This document shows, in pieces, positions 56,946-64,000 of a stretch of DNA of 64,000 nucleotides (position 1 is the first letter of the stretch; the number at the start of each line of letters is the position of its first letter). A model generated the notes under the pieces. The model did no database searches, had not been told where the DNA came from, and was given only the letters and a program-made list of their open reading frames with translations. The position numbers and the translations under genes were made by a program. The DNA is from Candidatus Puniceispirillum sp. GTDB lineage: Bacteria; Pseudomonadota; Alphaproteobacteria; Puniceispirillales; Puniceispirillaceae. Where the stretch lies: assembly GCA_028382965.1 (NCBI GenBank), contig JAOEUK010000002.1:166738-230737 (forward strand). Reading direction: 5' to 3'.

Positions 56946-56988
56946 CACGAGGCTGTAAGAGCAAAATATTTCTGAAAAACTATAATTG

Positions 56989-57075
<87 letters not shown>

Positions 57076-57150
57076 TCGAATTACGGCCACGATTGATAAT
57101 TTTTTAGCTAATTTTATATATAGAATTTTGATTATACCATGGGGGAACAA

Positions 57151-57762
57151 ATGGCCATACATATTTATCAAGACGACCTCCCTTCAAACGTGGCTTTTGG
57201 AAACACGGTCGCCATTGACACCGAAACAATGGGTTTGAATCCATTTCGTGATCGTTTGTGCCTTGTACAATTGTCAAGCGGTAATGGAGACGCCCACCTT
57301 GTAAAAATTGCCAGCCCTATGAAACCATGCCCTAATCTCATATCTTTGATTCAAGACACAACGATCACAAAATTATTTCATTTTGCCCGGTTTGATATCT
57401 CGAGCCTTCATCACAGCATTTGTGCAGTCAAAGGCCCCATTTATTGTACAAAAATTGCCTCAAAACTTGTACGGACATACACCGAAAAGCATGGACTAAA
57501 AGATTTGTGCCGCGAATTGCTACAAATTGAAATTTCAAAACAACAACAATCATCGGATTGGGGTGCTAAAATATTGTCGCATGAACAAGCCGAGTATGCA
57601 GCTGGAGATGTTTTGCACCTTCATCAAGTCCAAGCAAAACTGAATTTAATGTTGGAGCGTGAAAATCGAGTTGAGATCGCAATGCAATGTTTTGCCTTTT
57701 TACCAATCCGCTCACAGCTGGACCTCGGCGGGTTTGCTGATATGGATGTTTTTTGTCACTAA
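57151..57762 (+). CDS. nrnC: NrnC-type 3'-5' exoribonuclease (RNase D family)
   Basis: DEDDy-class exonuclease of 203 residues, the size of alphaproteobacterial NrnC, which degrades nano-RNAs and pGpG in bacteria lacking Orn. Active-site residues: Asp23 and Glu25 (DTETMGLNP), Asp82 (FARFDIS), Tyr149 and Asp153 (YAAGDVLHLH). It lacks the HRDC domains of full RNase D. Of two ATGs, 57151 has GGGGGA five bases ahead. It lies just upstream of the lpt genes. Confidence 0.85.
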   Translation: MAIHIYQDDLPSNVAFGNTVAIDTETMGLNPFRDRLCLVQLSSGNGDAHLVKIASPMKPCPNLISLIQDTTITKLFHFARFDISSLHHSICAVKGPIYCTKIASKLVRTYTEKHGLKDLCRELLQIEISKQQQSSDWGAKILSHEQAEYAAGDVLHLHQVQAKLNLMLERENRVEIAMQCFAFLPIRSQLDLGGFADMDVFCH

Positions 57763-57843
57763 ACCTCATACACTTGCGACTCAAATAAAGACGCAAAAAA
57801 GATTTTAACTTATGCCAACCATCGTTTCAGGAATGACAAAAGC

Positions 57844-58542
57844 ATGACGGAGACACTACACTCAAAACGAAGTCGGCTAACACCACGCCCAAAAAAAACA
57901 TTGTCAAAGAAGGAACAAAGACTCCCATTATCAGTGTTGCTTCTTGGTTTAGGTGCTGTGCTAGCCCTAGCTGTCACGAGCTGGCTTGGATTTCTTGACA
58001 GTCGCAAAGATGTATCTCTTGAAATCAAAGAAGTAAAAAAAGCTGAAACAAGTGAAGTTCAATTGACAGGTGCTCGCTATCGCGGCCTTACACCTAACGG
58101 TAAACCTTATGAAATTACCTCTGTACTAGCGAATGAAGCGACGGATGGATCCGGGCGAGTTGAAATGGATCAGCCAACAGCAACTGTTACCATGCAGAAT
58201 GGATCAATTATAAATTTACGTTCAGAAGCAGGTGTTTTTAACAAACAAACCGATATCGTTACAATGACAGGAAAAGTCATAGTGCTTCAACCTGACAAAA
58301 ACCTGCAACTTGACACCGAAGCACTTAAAGCTGATTTGAGGGCTGGTGAAATGCAAAGCAATACCCCAGTTCTCGTCCAGGATATTGACAGGCGTATCAA
58401 TGCTGATAGCATGAGAGTCTATGGCAATGGATCAAGAATTATCTTTGGCGGAGCCGCAAAAATGATTATTAGAAATAGTAACACCCTCCTACCCAACCAA
58501 AATTCTCCGCCAAATATGAAATCTTCCAAAACCAATAGCTAG
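57844..58542 (+). CDS. lptC: LPS export ABC transporter periplasmic protein LptC
   Basis: Single-pass inner-membrane protein of 232 residues that passes lipopolysaccharide from LptFG to LptA. A basic cytosolic N-terminus is followed by a transmembrane segment (about 29-50, LPLSVLLLGLGAVLALAV) and a periplasmic OstA-like beta fold (LTGARYRGLTPNGKPYEITS, LRSEAGVFNKQTDIVTMTG). First of the lptC-lptA-lptB series. Confidence 0.85.
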   Translation: MTETLHSKRSRLTPRPKKTLSKKEQRLPLSVLLLGLGAVLALAVTSWLGFLDSRKDVSLEIKEVKKAETSEVQLTGARYRGLTPNGKPYEITSVLANEATDGSGRVEMDQPTATVTMQNGSIINLRSEAGVFNKQTDIVTMTGKVIVLQPDKNLQLDTEALKADLRAGEMQSNTPVLVQDIDRRINADSMRVYGNGSRIIFGGAAKMIIRNSNTLLPNQNSPPNMKSSKTNS

Positions 58543-58582
58543 GCAAAAAAATACGAACAGTATTCAGGGACCAATAAGTCAT

Positions 58583-59425
58583 ATGACACGACAATTCCTT
58601 CAATCTCAGCTAGCAATTTTCACTAATAATGGCTCTTGTAGAAAACAGTTCTTATACCTTGGGGTAATAGTGATTGGCCTATTTACAAGCTCAGTTATGG
58701 CTCAAACACCGCTTAAGTCAGGTGATGCCAAATTATCAACCATTACAATAGAGGCTAGTGAATTTCTTGAATGGAACCAAACAGATGGCACATACATCGC
58801 CAAGGGAAATGCATATGTCAAGCAGGACCAAGCCAGCATTGAAGCAGAGCACATTGTAGCGCACTATGCACTACGTGGAGAATCCCGAGACATAACTCGT
58901 GTCGTTGCATCTGGCGCTGTGACTTATGTTGAAGGTGAAAACACCGCAAAAGGAGAGAAGCTTGAATATGACTTAACCACCAAGCTCTATGTTTTAACTG
59001 GAAAAAACAGTAGCGTTACTAGTCCACGTGGTACGGTGGCTGCTAATAAATCAATTACCTATGACTCTACAAATTTAAATAACCTCAAGGTCATAGCAAT
59101 TGGCGAGGCCAGTTATGAAAACACCAACGGACGCAACATATTTGGCAACAAATTAATAGCATTCATTGCTTCTGATGGCACGCTGAAAACTATTGACGCT
59201 TATGACAACACAAAAGTGATTACTGCTGACGGCACGATAGCCACATCTGATAAATTGAATTACGTGGCAAAAACATCTTTAGCCAACCTCAATGGAAATG
59301 TCGAAATCTTGGATAAAGGGAATATCATGCGTGGAGCTAGAGCTGAGATTGATTTTGATAAGGAAATTAGCAAAATATTGTCAAGCCCAAGTGGGAAACG
59401 CGTCAGCGGCACATTATCTCCCTAG
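58583..59425 (+). CDS. lptA: LPS transport periplasmic protein LptA/OstA
   Basis: 280 residues with an N-terminal signal peptide (hydrophobic about 23-39, probable cleavage after VMA) and several OstA-type beta repeats (GTYIAKGNAYVKQDQASIEA, GESRDITRVVASGAVTYVEG, LNGNVEILDKGNIMRGARAE). It should bridge LptC to the outer-membrane LptDE complex. Longer than E. coli LptA (about 185), with extra jellyroll repeats, as is common in alphaproteobacteria. Confidence 0.85.
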   Translation: MTRQFLQSQLAIFTNNGSCRKQFLYLGVIVIGLFTSSVMAQTPLKSGDAKLSTITIEASEFLEWNQTDGTYIAKGNAYVKQDQASIEAEHIVAHYALRGESRDITRVVASGAVTYVEGENTAKGEKLEYDLTTKLYVLTGKNSSVTSPRGTVAANKSITYDSTNLNNLKVIAIGEASYENTNGRNIFGNKLIAFIASDGTLKTIDAYDNTKVITADGTIATSDKLNYVAKTSLANLNGNVEILDKGNIMRGARAEIDFDKEISKILSSPSGKRVSGTLSP

Positions 59426-59553
59426 TCAATTTATTAGTTTTGGTCCTCAATTAACCTCTTAATTAATGATACCTCGTTGACAAATTATGATTAATTGAAC
59501 AATAAATAAGCTCTAGGGGAAAAGCTCGCCTTAAAATTTGTAAAAAGTGCATT

Positions 59554-60336
59554 ATGATATCAAATAATAATCAGTTTGATTTTGGCATGGTAAAACCTGT
59601 GTTGGTGTCCGGCAACCACGGGCTCTTGGCCAAGGGTGTTGGAAAAAGCTTTAACAAAAGGCGTGTGGTAAGAAACGTATCTCTTGAACTTCAACGTGGT
59701 GAAGCCGTCGGGCTTCTTGGCCCAAATGGTGCAGGAAAAACCACAACCTTTTACATGCTGGCTGGTTTATTGCCTACCGATGAAGGTCAGGTTTTTATTG
59801 ATGGCCGGGATGTTACTGGTCTTCCAATTTTTCAACGTGCACGACTTGGTATGGGCTACCTTCCGCAAGAATCTAGTATTTTCCGTGGCTTAACTGTTGA
59901 GCAGAATATTCGTGCGGTTCTCGAGACCTTGGAAGATCACGATGATGAGCGTGACGCTATGCTTGATGACCTTATGGCGGAATTTGGAATTACACATTTG
60001 CGCAACACGCCGTCAGTTAATTTGTCAGGTGGTGAGCGCCGTCGATTAGAAATCGCACGAGCTCTCGCGGCAAGGCCAACATTTTTACTTCTTGATGAGC
60101 CTCTTGCAGGCATTGACCCAATTGCTCTTGCAGAAATTCGTGATTTGATTGGACACCTAAAGAAGCATGGTATTGGCGTTTTAATCACTGATCATAATGT
60201 CCGCGAAACTTTGGATATTGTCGACCGTGCATATATTATTCATGACGGCACTCTCTTGATGGATGGAACCCCAGATGAGGTGGTCCATCACAGTGGAGTA
60301 AGAGAAGTGTACCTTGGCAATCGTTTCAATAGATGA
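59554..60336 (+). CDS. lptB: LPS export ABC transporter ATP-binding protein LptB
   Basis: Cytosolic ATPase of 260 residues driving lipopolysaccharide export. Walker A GPNGAGKT (56-63), LPQESSIFRGLTVEQNIR (Q-loop and the LptB-type coupling region), signature LSGGERRRLEIARAL, Walker B FLLLDEPLAGIDP and the His of ITDHNVRE. Third gene of the lpt series, 128 bases after lptA. Converges with the PII-like operon. Confidence 0.95.
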   Translation: MISNNNQFDFGMVKPVLVSGNHGLLAKGVGKSFNKRRVVRNVSLELQRGEAVGLLGPNGAGKTTTFYMLAGLLPTDEGQVFIDGRDVTGLPIFQRARLGMGYLPQESSIFRGLTVEQNIRAVLETLEDHDDERDAMLDDLMAEFGITHLRNTPSVNLSGGERRRLEIARALAARPTFLLLDEPLAGIDPIALAEIRDLIGHLKKHGIGVLITDHNVRETLDIVDRAYIIHDGTLLMDGTPDEVVHHSGVREVYLGNRFNR

Positions 60337-60382
60337 ATTTAAACATTCAACTGGACTGTAAACATTTTTAAACTGATAAAAT

Positions 60383-60676
60383 CTAACTACATTTTAAAAG
60401 CTGTGCCTCTTCAAAAACCAACCCTTGGGTTCCATTCACAAGGTTCAAACTTTTTGCCATATTGGTTATAAGTGCATCCTTTTGTTTACTTTCGACAACC
60501 ACAGTCAAAATGGCTGCTTCGCCAAACTCACCAAATTGTTTTTCTGAAAACAAATCACTCGACCGTCCAGTTTCTAAAAAAGCATAAACCACGCCATTTG
60601 AGTTAGAAAGAGTGTGATATGCTTCTAAGCCAAGGTTTTTTTCAACCAACGCTCCTATTTGTGTAAAGTTTTCCAT
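60383..60676 (-). CDS. small protein, possibly PII-like
   Basis: 97 residues with alternating strand-helix pattern (YHTLSNSNGVVYAFLE, EAAILTVVVESKQKDALI) that could form a PII/ferredoxin-like fold, but no family signature is clear. Its place four bases after a PII-like gene and downstream of DUF1538 suggests that it works with them. Third gene of the operon. Function unknown. Confidence 0.6.
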   Translation of the reverse strand: MENFTQIGALVEKNLGLEAYHTLSNSNGVVYAFLETGRSSDLFSEKQFGEFGEAAILTVVVESKQKDALITNMAKSLNLVNGTQGLVFEEAQLLKCS

Positions 60677-60680
60677 CGCC

Positions 60681-61037
60681 TTAACTCAATTTCTCATAAA
60701 CATCGTCAGGGATGTAAGTTGCAACTCTGTTGAGGGCGCTCATGAACATAATACCCTTACCAGGCTTGTCTAAATTACCCGCAAGATACATTGTCTCAAA
60801 AACTAATTCAGATTGTTCTTGAGAAACAATTATTCTGATGACTTCTTTTTGTTCATCAATGGCAACACCCAAAATACCCATTCTTTCTCTTATACCCGTA
60901 CCCTGAGCATAACTTATCGTGGCACCTTGAGCACCAGCATTTTTTGCAGCCTCAAGCACCGGCTCAGCAAGATCTTTTTGAATCACACAAGTGATGAGAT
61001 ATGCATCTGTGAGATATGTAATAGTTCTTTCTTTCAT
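60681..61037 (-). CDS. PII-family signal protein
   Basis: 118 residues with the PII core pattern: AYLITCVIQKDLAEPVLEAA, GATISYAQGTGIRERMGILG in place of the usual T-loop segment, VIRIIVSQEQSELVFETMY and a C-terminal PGKGIMFMSAL. The T-loop is shortened and lacks the Tyr that GlnB and GlnK use for uridylylation, so the protein probably responds to a ligand without that modification. The ATG ending at 61037 has GGGG at 8 bases; the longer frame is less likely. It follows the DUF1538 gene by 10 bases, suggesting control of that membrane protein. Confidence 0.75.
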   Translation of the reverse strand: MKERTITYLTDAYLITCVIQKDLAEPVLEAAKNAGAQGATISYAQGTGIRERMGILGVAIDEQKEVIRIIVSQEQSELVFETMYLAGNLDKPGKGIMFMSALNRVATYIPDDVYEKLS

Positions 61038-61047
61038 AATTCTGCCC

Positions 61048-62769
61048 CTAGACTGTGTTCTTGTTTTGTTTGTTTTCATTCATGAATCTGATAACGAGAC
61101 CCATTGAGAGTACAGCCACAATAGGGCATATACTGGCGAGAGAAAGTATGCCAAATCCATCAATAGCTGAAACAGCGTTACCTAACCCAAGCCCCATAGC
61201 AAGGACCAATGGCACCGTTACTGGCCCCGTAGTCACACCAGCACTATCCCAGGCTACATTTACAAACTCTTCAGTGGAAAAAACTGTCAGTGTTATGCCT
61301 AAAATGTATAGCGGTATAAGAATCTTCATGAGGTCAAAGCCAATAACAACTTTTGAAACACCCAGAGCGATACCAACCGCAACACCGCCTGCAACACTGT
61401 ACATTAACATCGACTTCTTGAATGCACCGTTGGTAAGTTCTTGTACGGTCAACCCTAAAGCATTAAGAGCTGGTTCAGCAAGAGTTGCGCCGAAACCAAG
61501 CAAAAATGCAAATCCGATAACAATAGACAAACCTGTTGCAATATTAAAAATTGGCGAAGTCTCACTAATCGGGATTTGCATGAACGCAGCAGGAAGAACT
61601 CCACCTGTTTGCGACCCGATCGCGCCAAGCCCATAAGTAAGTCCTACGTTGAAAATACACATTCCAAGGATGGACAAAAACAGTCCATAGACCGTCACCA
61701 TACGGTTTGGTAAAGTTGATTTAAGAACCACAAACAAAACAAACATCAAAAATAATACAAGCGGTAAGATAGATCTCACGCCGGCTACTGTTTCAACAAT
61801 TGGTGTTTTGTCCCAAACTGATGGTTCTGACGCCACTACGCTGCTCGCAGTTTTAGCAGCAGCAATAATTTCTTCCGGTGTAATTTGAAATGACACAAAT
61901 ATCGCGAGTATTAGCACAGCTAAAATAGGAAAAAGGGAGGCCATAGTCACAACACCAAAGCCAGATAGGGATGAGCCTCCTTTTCCTGCAGCATTTGCAA
62001 TACCAATACCTAGAGACAGAACTAACGGGACAGTAACTGGCCCAGTTGTTACAGCTCCACAATCCCAAGCCAGCCCAAGGACACTCCTAAGATTTGGGTC
62101 AAGCCATGCATATGCTGTCAGTGCAAAAACAGGCAAAAGCGCGGAGTAGATCATCGGTTTGAGCGACCAGCCTCTTACAAACCTCACTGTTCCAAGTATT
62201 GCTGCTATTCCAACCCCGGCACCAACCATCAAAACAAGGGGAAATGCCCAATTATTTAACAATTCGTACAAATAAGGTGCTTTATTTACATCAACCGAAG
62301 CACCAAAAGCTTGGAGTGCGCCAATCGCAGGCTCGGCAAATGTAACACCGACTCCAAGTATTCCGATAATCAAAAGCACAACAAACATCGATGCTTTTTT
62401 GGGGAGATTATCACCAATTATGTTCCCAAAAGGCATCAAACCCGTAGTAAGCCCTTCCATAAACACTGCAAGTCCGACAACTACAGCAATGAGACCAACG
62501 CAGAGAGTGAGTGCAGAATCGATAGGGTGTCGAAGAACCAACAACTGGAAAAGCATTAGATAAGCTGCCAATGGCGCAACTGCTTTGAGTTGATCAAAAA
62601 CTCGGACACCACAATATGGGGCCAATAATTCCAATACTTGACTGAAGCTTAGGTTAATCCGGTCAGGCCTTGCACCCTGGCCAGTGGGTTTGGGAGCTAA
62701 TACATTGTAGCTCAAAGAACGGTGTTTGACCGCTGCTGCGTTAAGATATTGAGAATACCTTACTGACAT
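61048..62769 (-). CDS. DUF1538 integral membrane protein, two-fold repeat
   Basis: 573 residues with many membrane segments. The two halves repeat: TFAEPAIGAL (about 144-153) and TLAEPALNAL (429-438), then TTGPVTVPLVL at 241-251 and again at 513-523. This internal duplication is typical of transporters, but DUF1538 has no known cargo. An extended start 12 codons upstream is less likely; the ATG ending at 62769 follows AGGGG. First gene of an operon with two small proteins, the PII pattern seen with ammonium and bicarbonate transporters. Confidence 0.8.
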   Translation of the reverse strand: MSVRYSQYLNAAAVKHRSLSYNVLAPKPTGQGARPDRINLSFSQVLELLAPYCGVRVFDQLKAVAPLAAYLMLFQLLVLRHPIDSALTLCVGLIAVVVGLAVFMEGLTTGLMPFGNIIGDNLPKKASMFVVLLIIGILGVGVTFAEPAIGALQAFGASVDVNKAPYLYELLNNWAFPLVLMVGAGVGIAAILGTVRFVRGWSLKPMIYSALLPVFALTAYAWLDPNLRSVLGLAWDCGAVTTGPVTVPLVLSLGIGIANAAGKGGSSLSGFGVVTMASLFPILAVLILAIFVSFQITPEEIIAAAKTASSVVASEPSVWDKTPIVETVAGVRSILPLVLFLMFVLFVVLKSTLPNRMVTVYGLFLSILGMCIFNVGLTYGLGAIGSQTGGVLPAAFMQIPISETSPIFNIATGLSIVIGFAFLLGFGATLAEPALNALGLTVQELTNGAFKKSMLMYSVAGGVAVGIALGVSKVVIGFDLMKILIPLYILGITLTVFSTEEFVNVAWDSAGVTTGPVTVPLVLAMGLGLGNAVSAIDGFGILSLASICPIVAVLSMGLVIRFMNENKQNKNTV

Positions 62770-63192
62770 AAAAAACCCCTGTTTAAGGTGACTAAAGATA
62801 CACAAGCTGTAACAGAACGTACAGGCAGGTCAATATTTTTGGATTTTTTCATAAAGTTTTTTTAGGTGATTGCGAAAATCGATAACACCGAAAATCGATA
62901 ACACGGCACTTCCTGTTTAATACTTAAAAGATGTCAAATGAGGCCTGATGTCTCGTAAAACTTGATTTGTTAGTTCGTATGTGAATATAATTTTCTCGAA
63001 TCGGAATAGTCGACCAGTTGTTGCAGACCCATTAAAATCCCGTCTTCCCATAACCTCTTTGGTATTTAGAACTAAGGAACCGGTTTACGAGTTAAGATGG
63101 GTAAGAATGAGGCCAACACAAATCTGAAGATAATTGAAAGACTGCAGTATCAAAATTATCATAAGTAACTAGCCGTGAAAGGAAATTACGAC
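62770..63192. other. 423-base divergent region between DUF1538 and the Met-repeat gene
   Basis: Carries the 16-bp tandem repeat listed separately and the presumed promoters of both divergent units. Nothing else was recognised apart from the AAAGGA ribosome site of the forward gene near 63179-63184. Confidence 0.5.
62873..62904. repeat. perfect tandem repeat, two 16-bp units
   Basis: CGAAAATCGATAACAC occurs twice head to tail (62873-62888 and 62889-62904). It may be a pair of regulator sites upstream of DUF1538 or a replication slip. Confidence 0.7.
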
Positions 63193-64000
63193 ATGCCAAT
63201 AATGGGACCCAATGGACCTATGGAGCCGGGCGGCATAACCGCCGGAGACATGGCCAACATGCCAGCTGCTGGATTTGCCACCGCAACAGCGGGTGATATG
63301 GCAGCAATGCCAGCCGACGCAATGGGCGGTATGACTGCTCCTATGATGGAAGCAATGCCACCAGCAGCAATGGCCGGTATGGACCAACCTATGATGGAAG
63401 CAATGCCACCAGCAGCTATGGGCGGTATGGACGCTCCTATGATGGAAGCCATGCCACCAGCAGCAATGGCCGGTATGGACGCTCCTATGATGGAAGCTAT
63501 GCCACCAGTAGCAATGACCGGTATGGATGCTGACATGATGTCAAACATGCCACCAGAAGCAATGGCCGGTATGGATGCTGACATGATGGGCTCATGCCCA
63601 CCAGAAGCAATGGCCGGTGCCTACGGTGATATGATGGCAGCAATGCCGCCAGGCGCTATAGAAGGTATGGATATGAGCATGCTTACTTCAATTCCGATTG
63701 AAGCTGTTGCTGAAGTTGACTGGGCTAGCGTACCACCAGAAGCTATGGCTGCTGGCATGGCAGCATTTACGCAAGCAATGGCAGATGGTTCTACGCCTGA
63801 AGCCGCTTTTGAAATAGCCGGTAATGCAGCTGACCCATATATGCCTGCAGACATGGGTGACATGACCGCTGACATGATGAGCGATATGCCACCAGAAGGT
63901 ATGGGCGGCATGAATGCTGACATGATGGGTAACATGCCACCAGAAGCTATGGGCGGTATGGACGCTCCTATGATGGAAGCAATGCCACCACACGCAATGG
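63193..64000 (+). CDS. methionine-rich 16-residue tandem-repeat protein, partial
   Basis: Open from ATG 63193 to the right edge, 269 residues visible, AAAGGA about 9 bases ahead. From 63259 a 48-base unit repeats in register to about 63690 (starts 63307, 63355, 63403, 63451, 63499, 63547, 63595, 63643), and again from 63841 as one 45-base and then 48-base units (63886, 63934, 63982). The consensus is MPPEAMAGMDAPMMEA. Between them is a non-repeat segment with DWASVPPEAMAAGMAAF and TPEAAFEIAG. By hand count about 63 residues are Met and none is Lys or Arg; there is one Cys, one His and one Trp. No signal peptide. Family and function are not recognised. Met clusters suggest metal (Cu/Ag) binding, oxidant scavenging or a secreted structural protein, all speculative. 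Confidence 0.75.
   Translation, partial: MPIMGPNGPMEPGGITAGDMANMPAAGFATATAGDMAAMPADAMGGMTAPMMEAMPPAAMAGMDQPMMEAMPPAAMGGMDAPMMEAMPPAAMAGMDAPMMEAMPPVAMTGMDADMMSNMPPEAMAGMDADMMGSCPPEAMAGAYGDMMAAMPPGAIEGMDMSMLTSIPIEAVAEVDWASVPPEAMAAGMAAFTQAMADGSTPEAAFEIAGNAADPYMPADMGDMTADMMSDMPPEGMGGMNADMMGNMPPEAMGGMDAPMMEAMPPHAM

Noticed and set aside
62311..62559. Forward frame inside DUF1538
   Set aside because: Shadow of the reverse-strand membrane protein.
63186..63993. Reverse-strand frames rich in Ile/Ala/Gly and His/Trp opposite the Met-repeat gene
   Set aside because: They mirror the 48-base repeat of the forward gene. The forward frame has a ribosome site, a start and an acidic Met-rich repeat that stays open to the edge.
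63259..64000. 48-base repeats as a CRISPR array
   Set aside because: Units are contiguous with no unique spacers, vary between copies and keep an open frame.

Overview
The window is a moderately AT-rich, gene-dense bacterial chromosome segment that best fits a marine alphaproteobacterium, perhaps of the SAR116 / Puniceispirillum type. The lineage call is inference. It rests on an FzlA-type cell-division GST, a short NrnC/RNase D, a complex-I NDUFA9-type protein, gltD-gltB, lptC-lptA-lptB, and many osmolyte/sulfonate-type oxidoreductases. I saw no insertion sequences, phage, rRNA or CRISPR.

Layout. 1-803: start of a branched-chain-amino-acid-type ABC binding protein, running off the left edge, with a perfect palindrome upstream. 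1065-5703: catabolic genes (FAD monooxygenase with an NTF2-like N-terminus, enol-lactonase-type hydrolase, a glutathione S-transferase broken by a one-base shift in an A8 run, an aminotransferase). 5724-12912: a compact peptidoglycan-recycling island (GH84 hexosaminidase, PIG-L deacetylase, AnmK, MurQ, a leaderless YkuD protein, AmpG, NlpC/P60, T7-lysozyme-like amidase), followed by a HAD phosphatase and gloA-gloB. 15464-21688: an operon GMC oxidoreductase-TerC-hpsN-hpsO-hpsP that should oxidise 2,3-dihydroxypropane-1-sulfonate (DHPS), with a divergent IclR regulator. 21695-27176: tcuB-tcuA, a divergent GntR regulator across a long palindrome, an AbrB-type membrane protein and a 2-hydroxyacid dehydrogenase. 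27399-37944: a DUF3604 protein, two TauE/SafE exporters and a run GMC-cupin-RraA-Baeyer-Villiger monooxygenase-aldehyde dehydrogenase.

38102-45144 is the conserved thrS-infC-rpmI-rplT-pheS-pheT translation block; infC appears to start at ATA. 45422-57762 holds a glycosyltransferase, an ABHD10-like hydrolase, fzlA, gltB-gltD, uppP, an NDUFA9-like protein, tRNA-Leu(CAG) and nrnC. 57844-60336 is lptC-lptA-lptB. 60383-62769 (reverse strand) is a DUF1538 membrane protein with two small proteins, one clearly PII-like. From 63193 to the right edge runs the start of an unusual protein built of 16-residue methionine-rich repeats; about 63 of its 269 visible residues are Met and none is Lys or Arg.

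How the genes work together. The recycling island covers import of anhydro-muropeptides (AmpG), peptide trimming (YkuD, NlpC/P60), amide cleavage (AmpD-like), glycoside cleavage (GH84, proposed here as a NagZ substitute), phosphorylation (AnmK) and lactyl-ether cleavage (MurQ). The hps operon should make sulfolactate from DHPS; the TauE/SafE proteins farther along could export sulfite, although no desulfonating enzyme is visible. The best candidates for undescribed biology are the Met-repeat protein, the DUF1538-PII operon, the GH84/YkuD recycling variant and the GMC-TerC extension of the hps operon.
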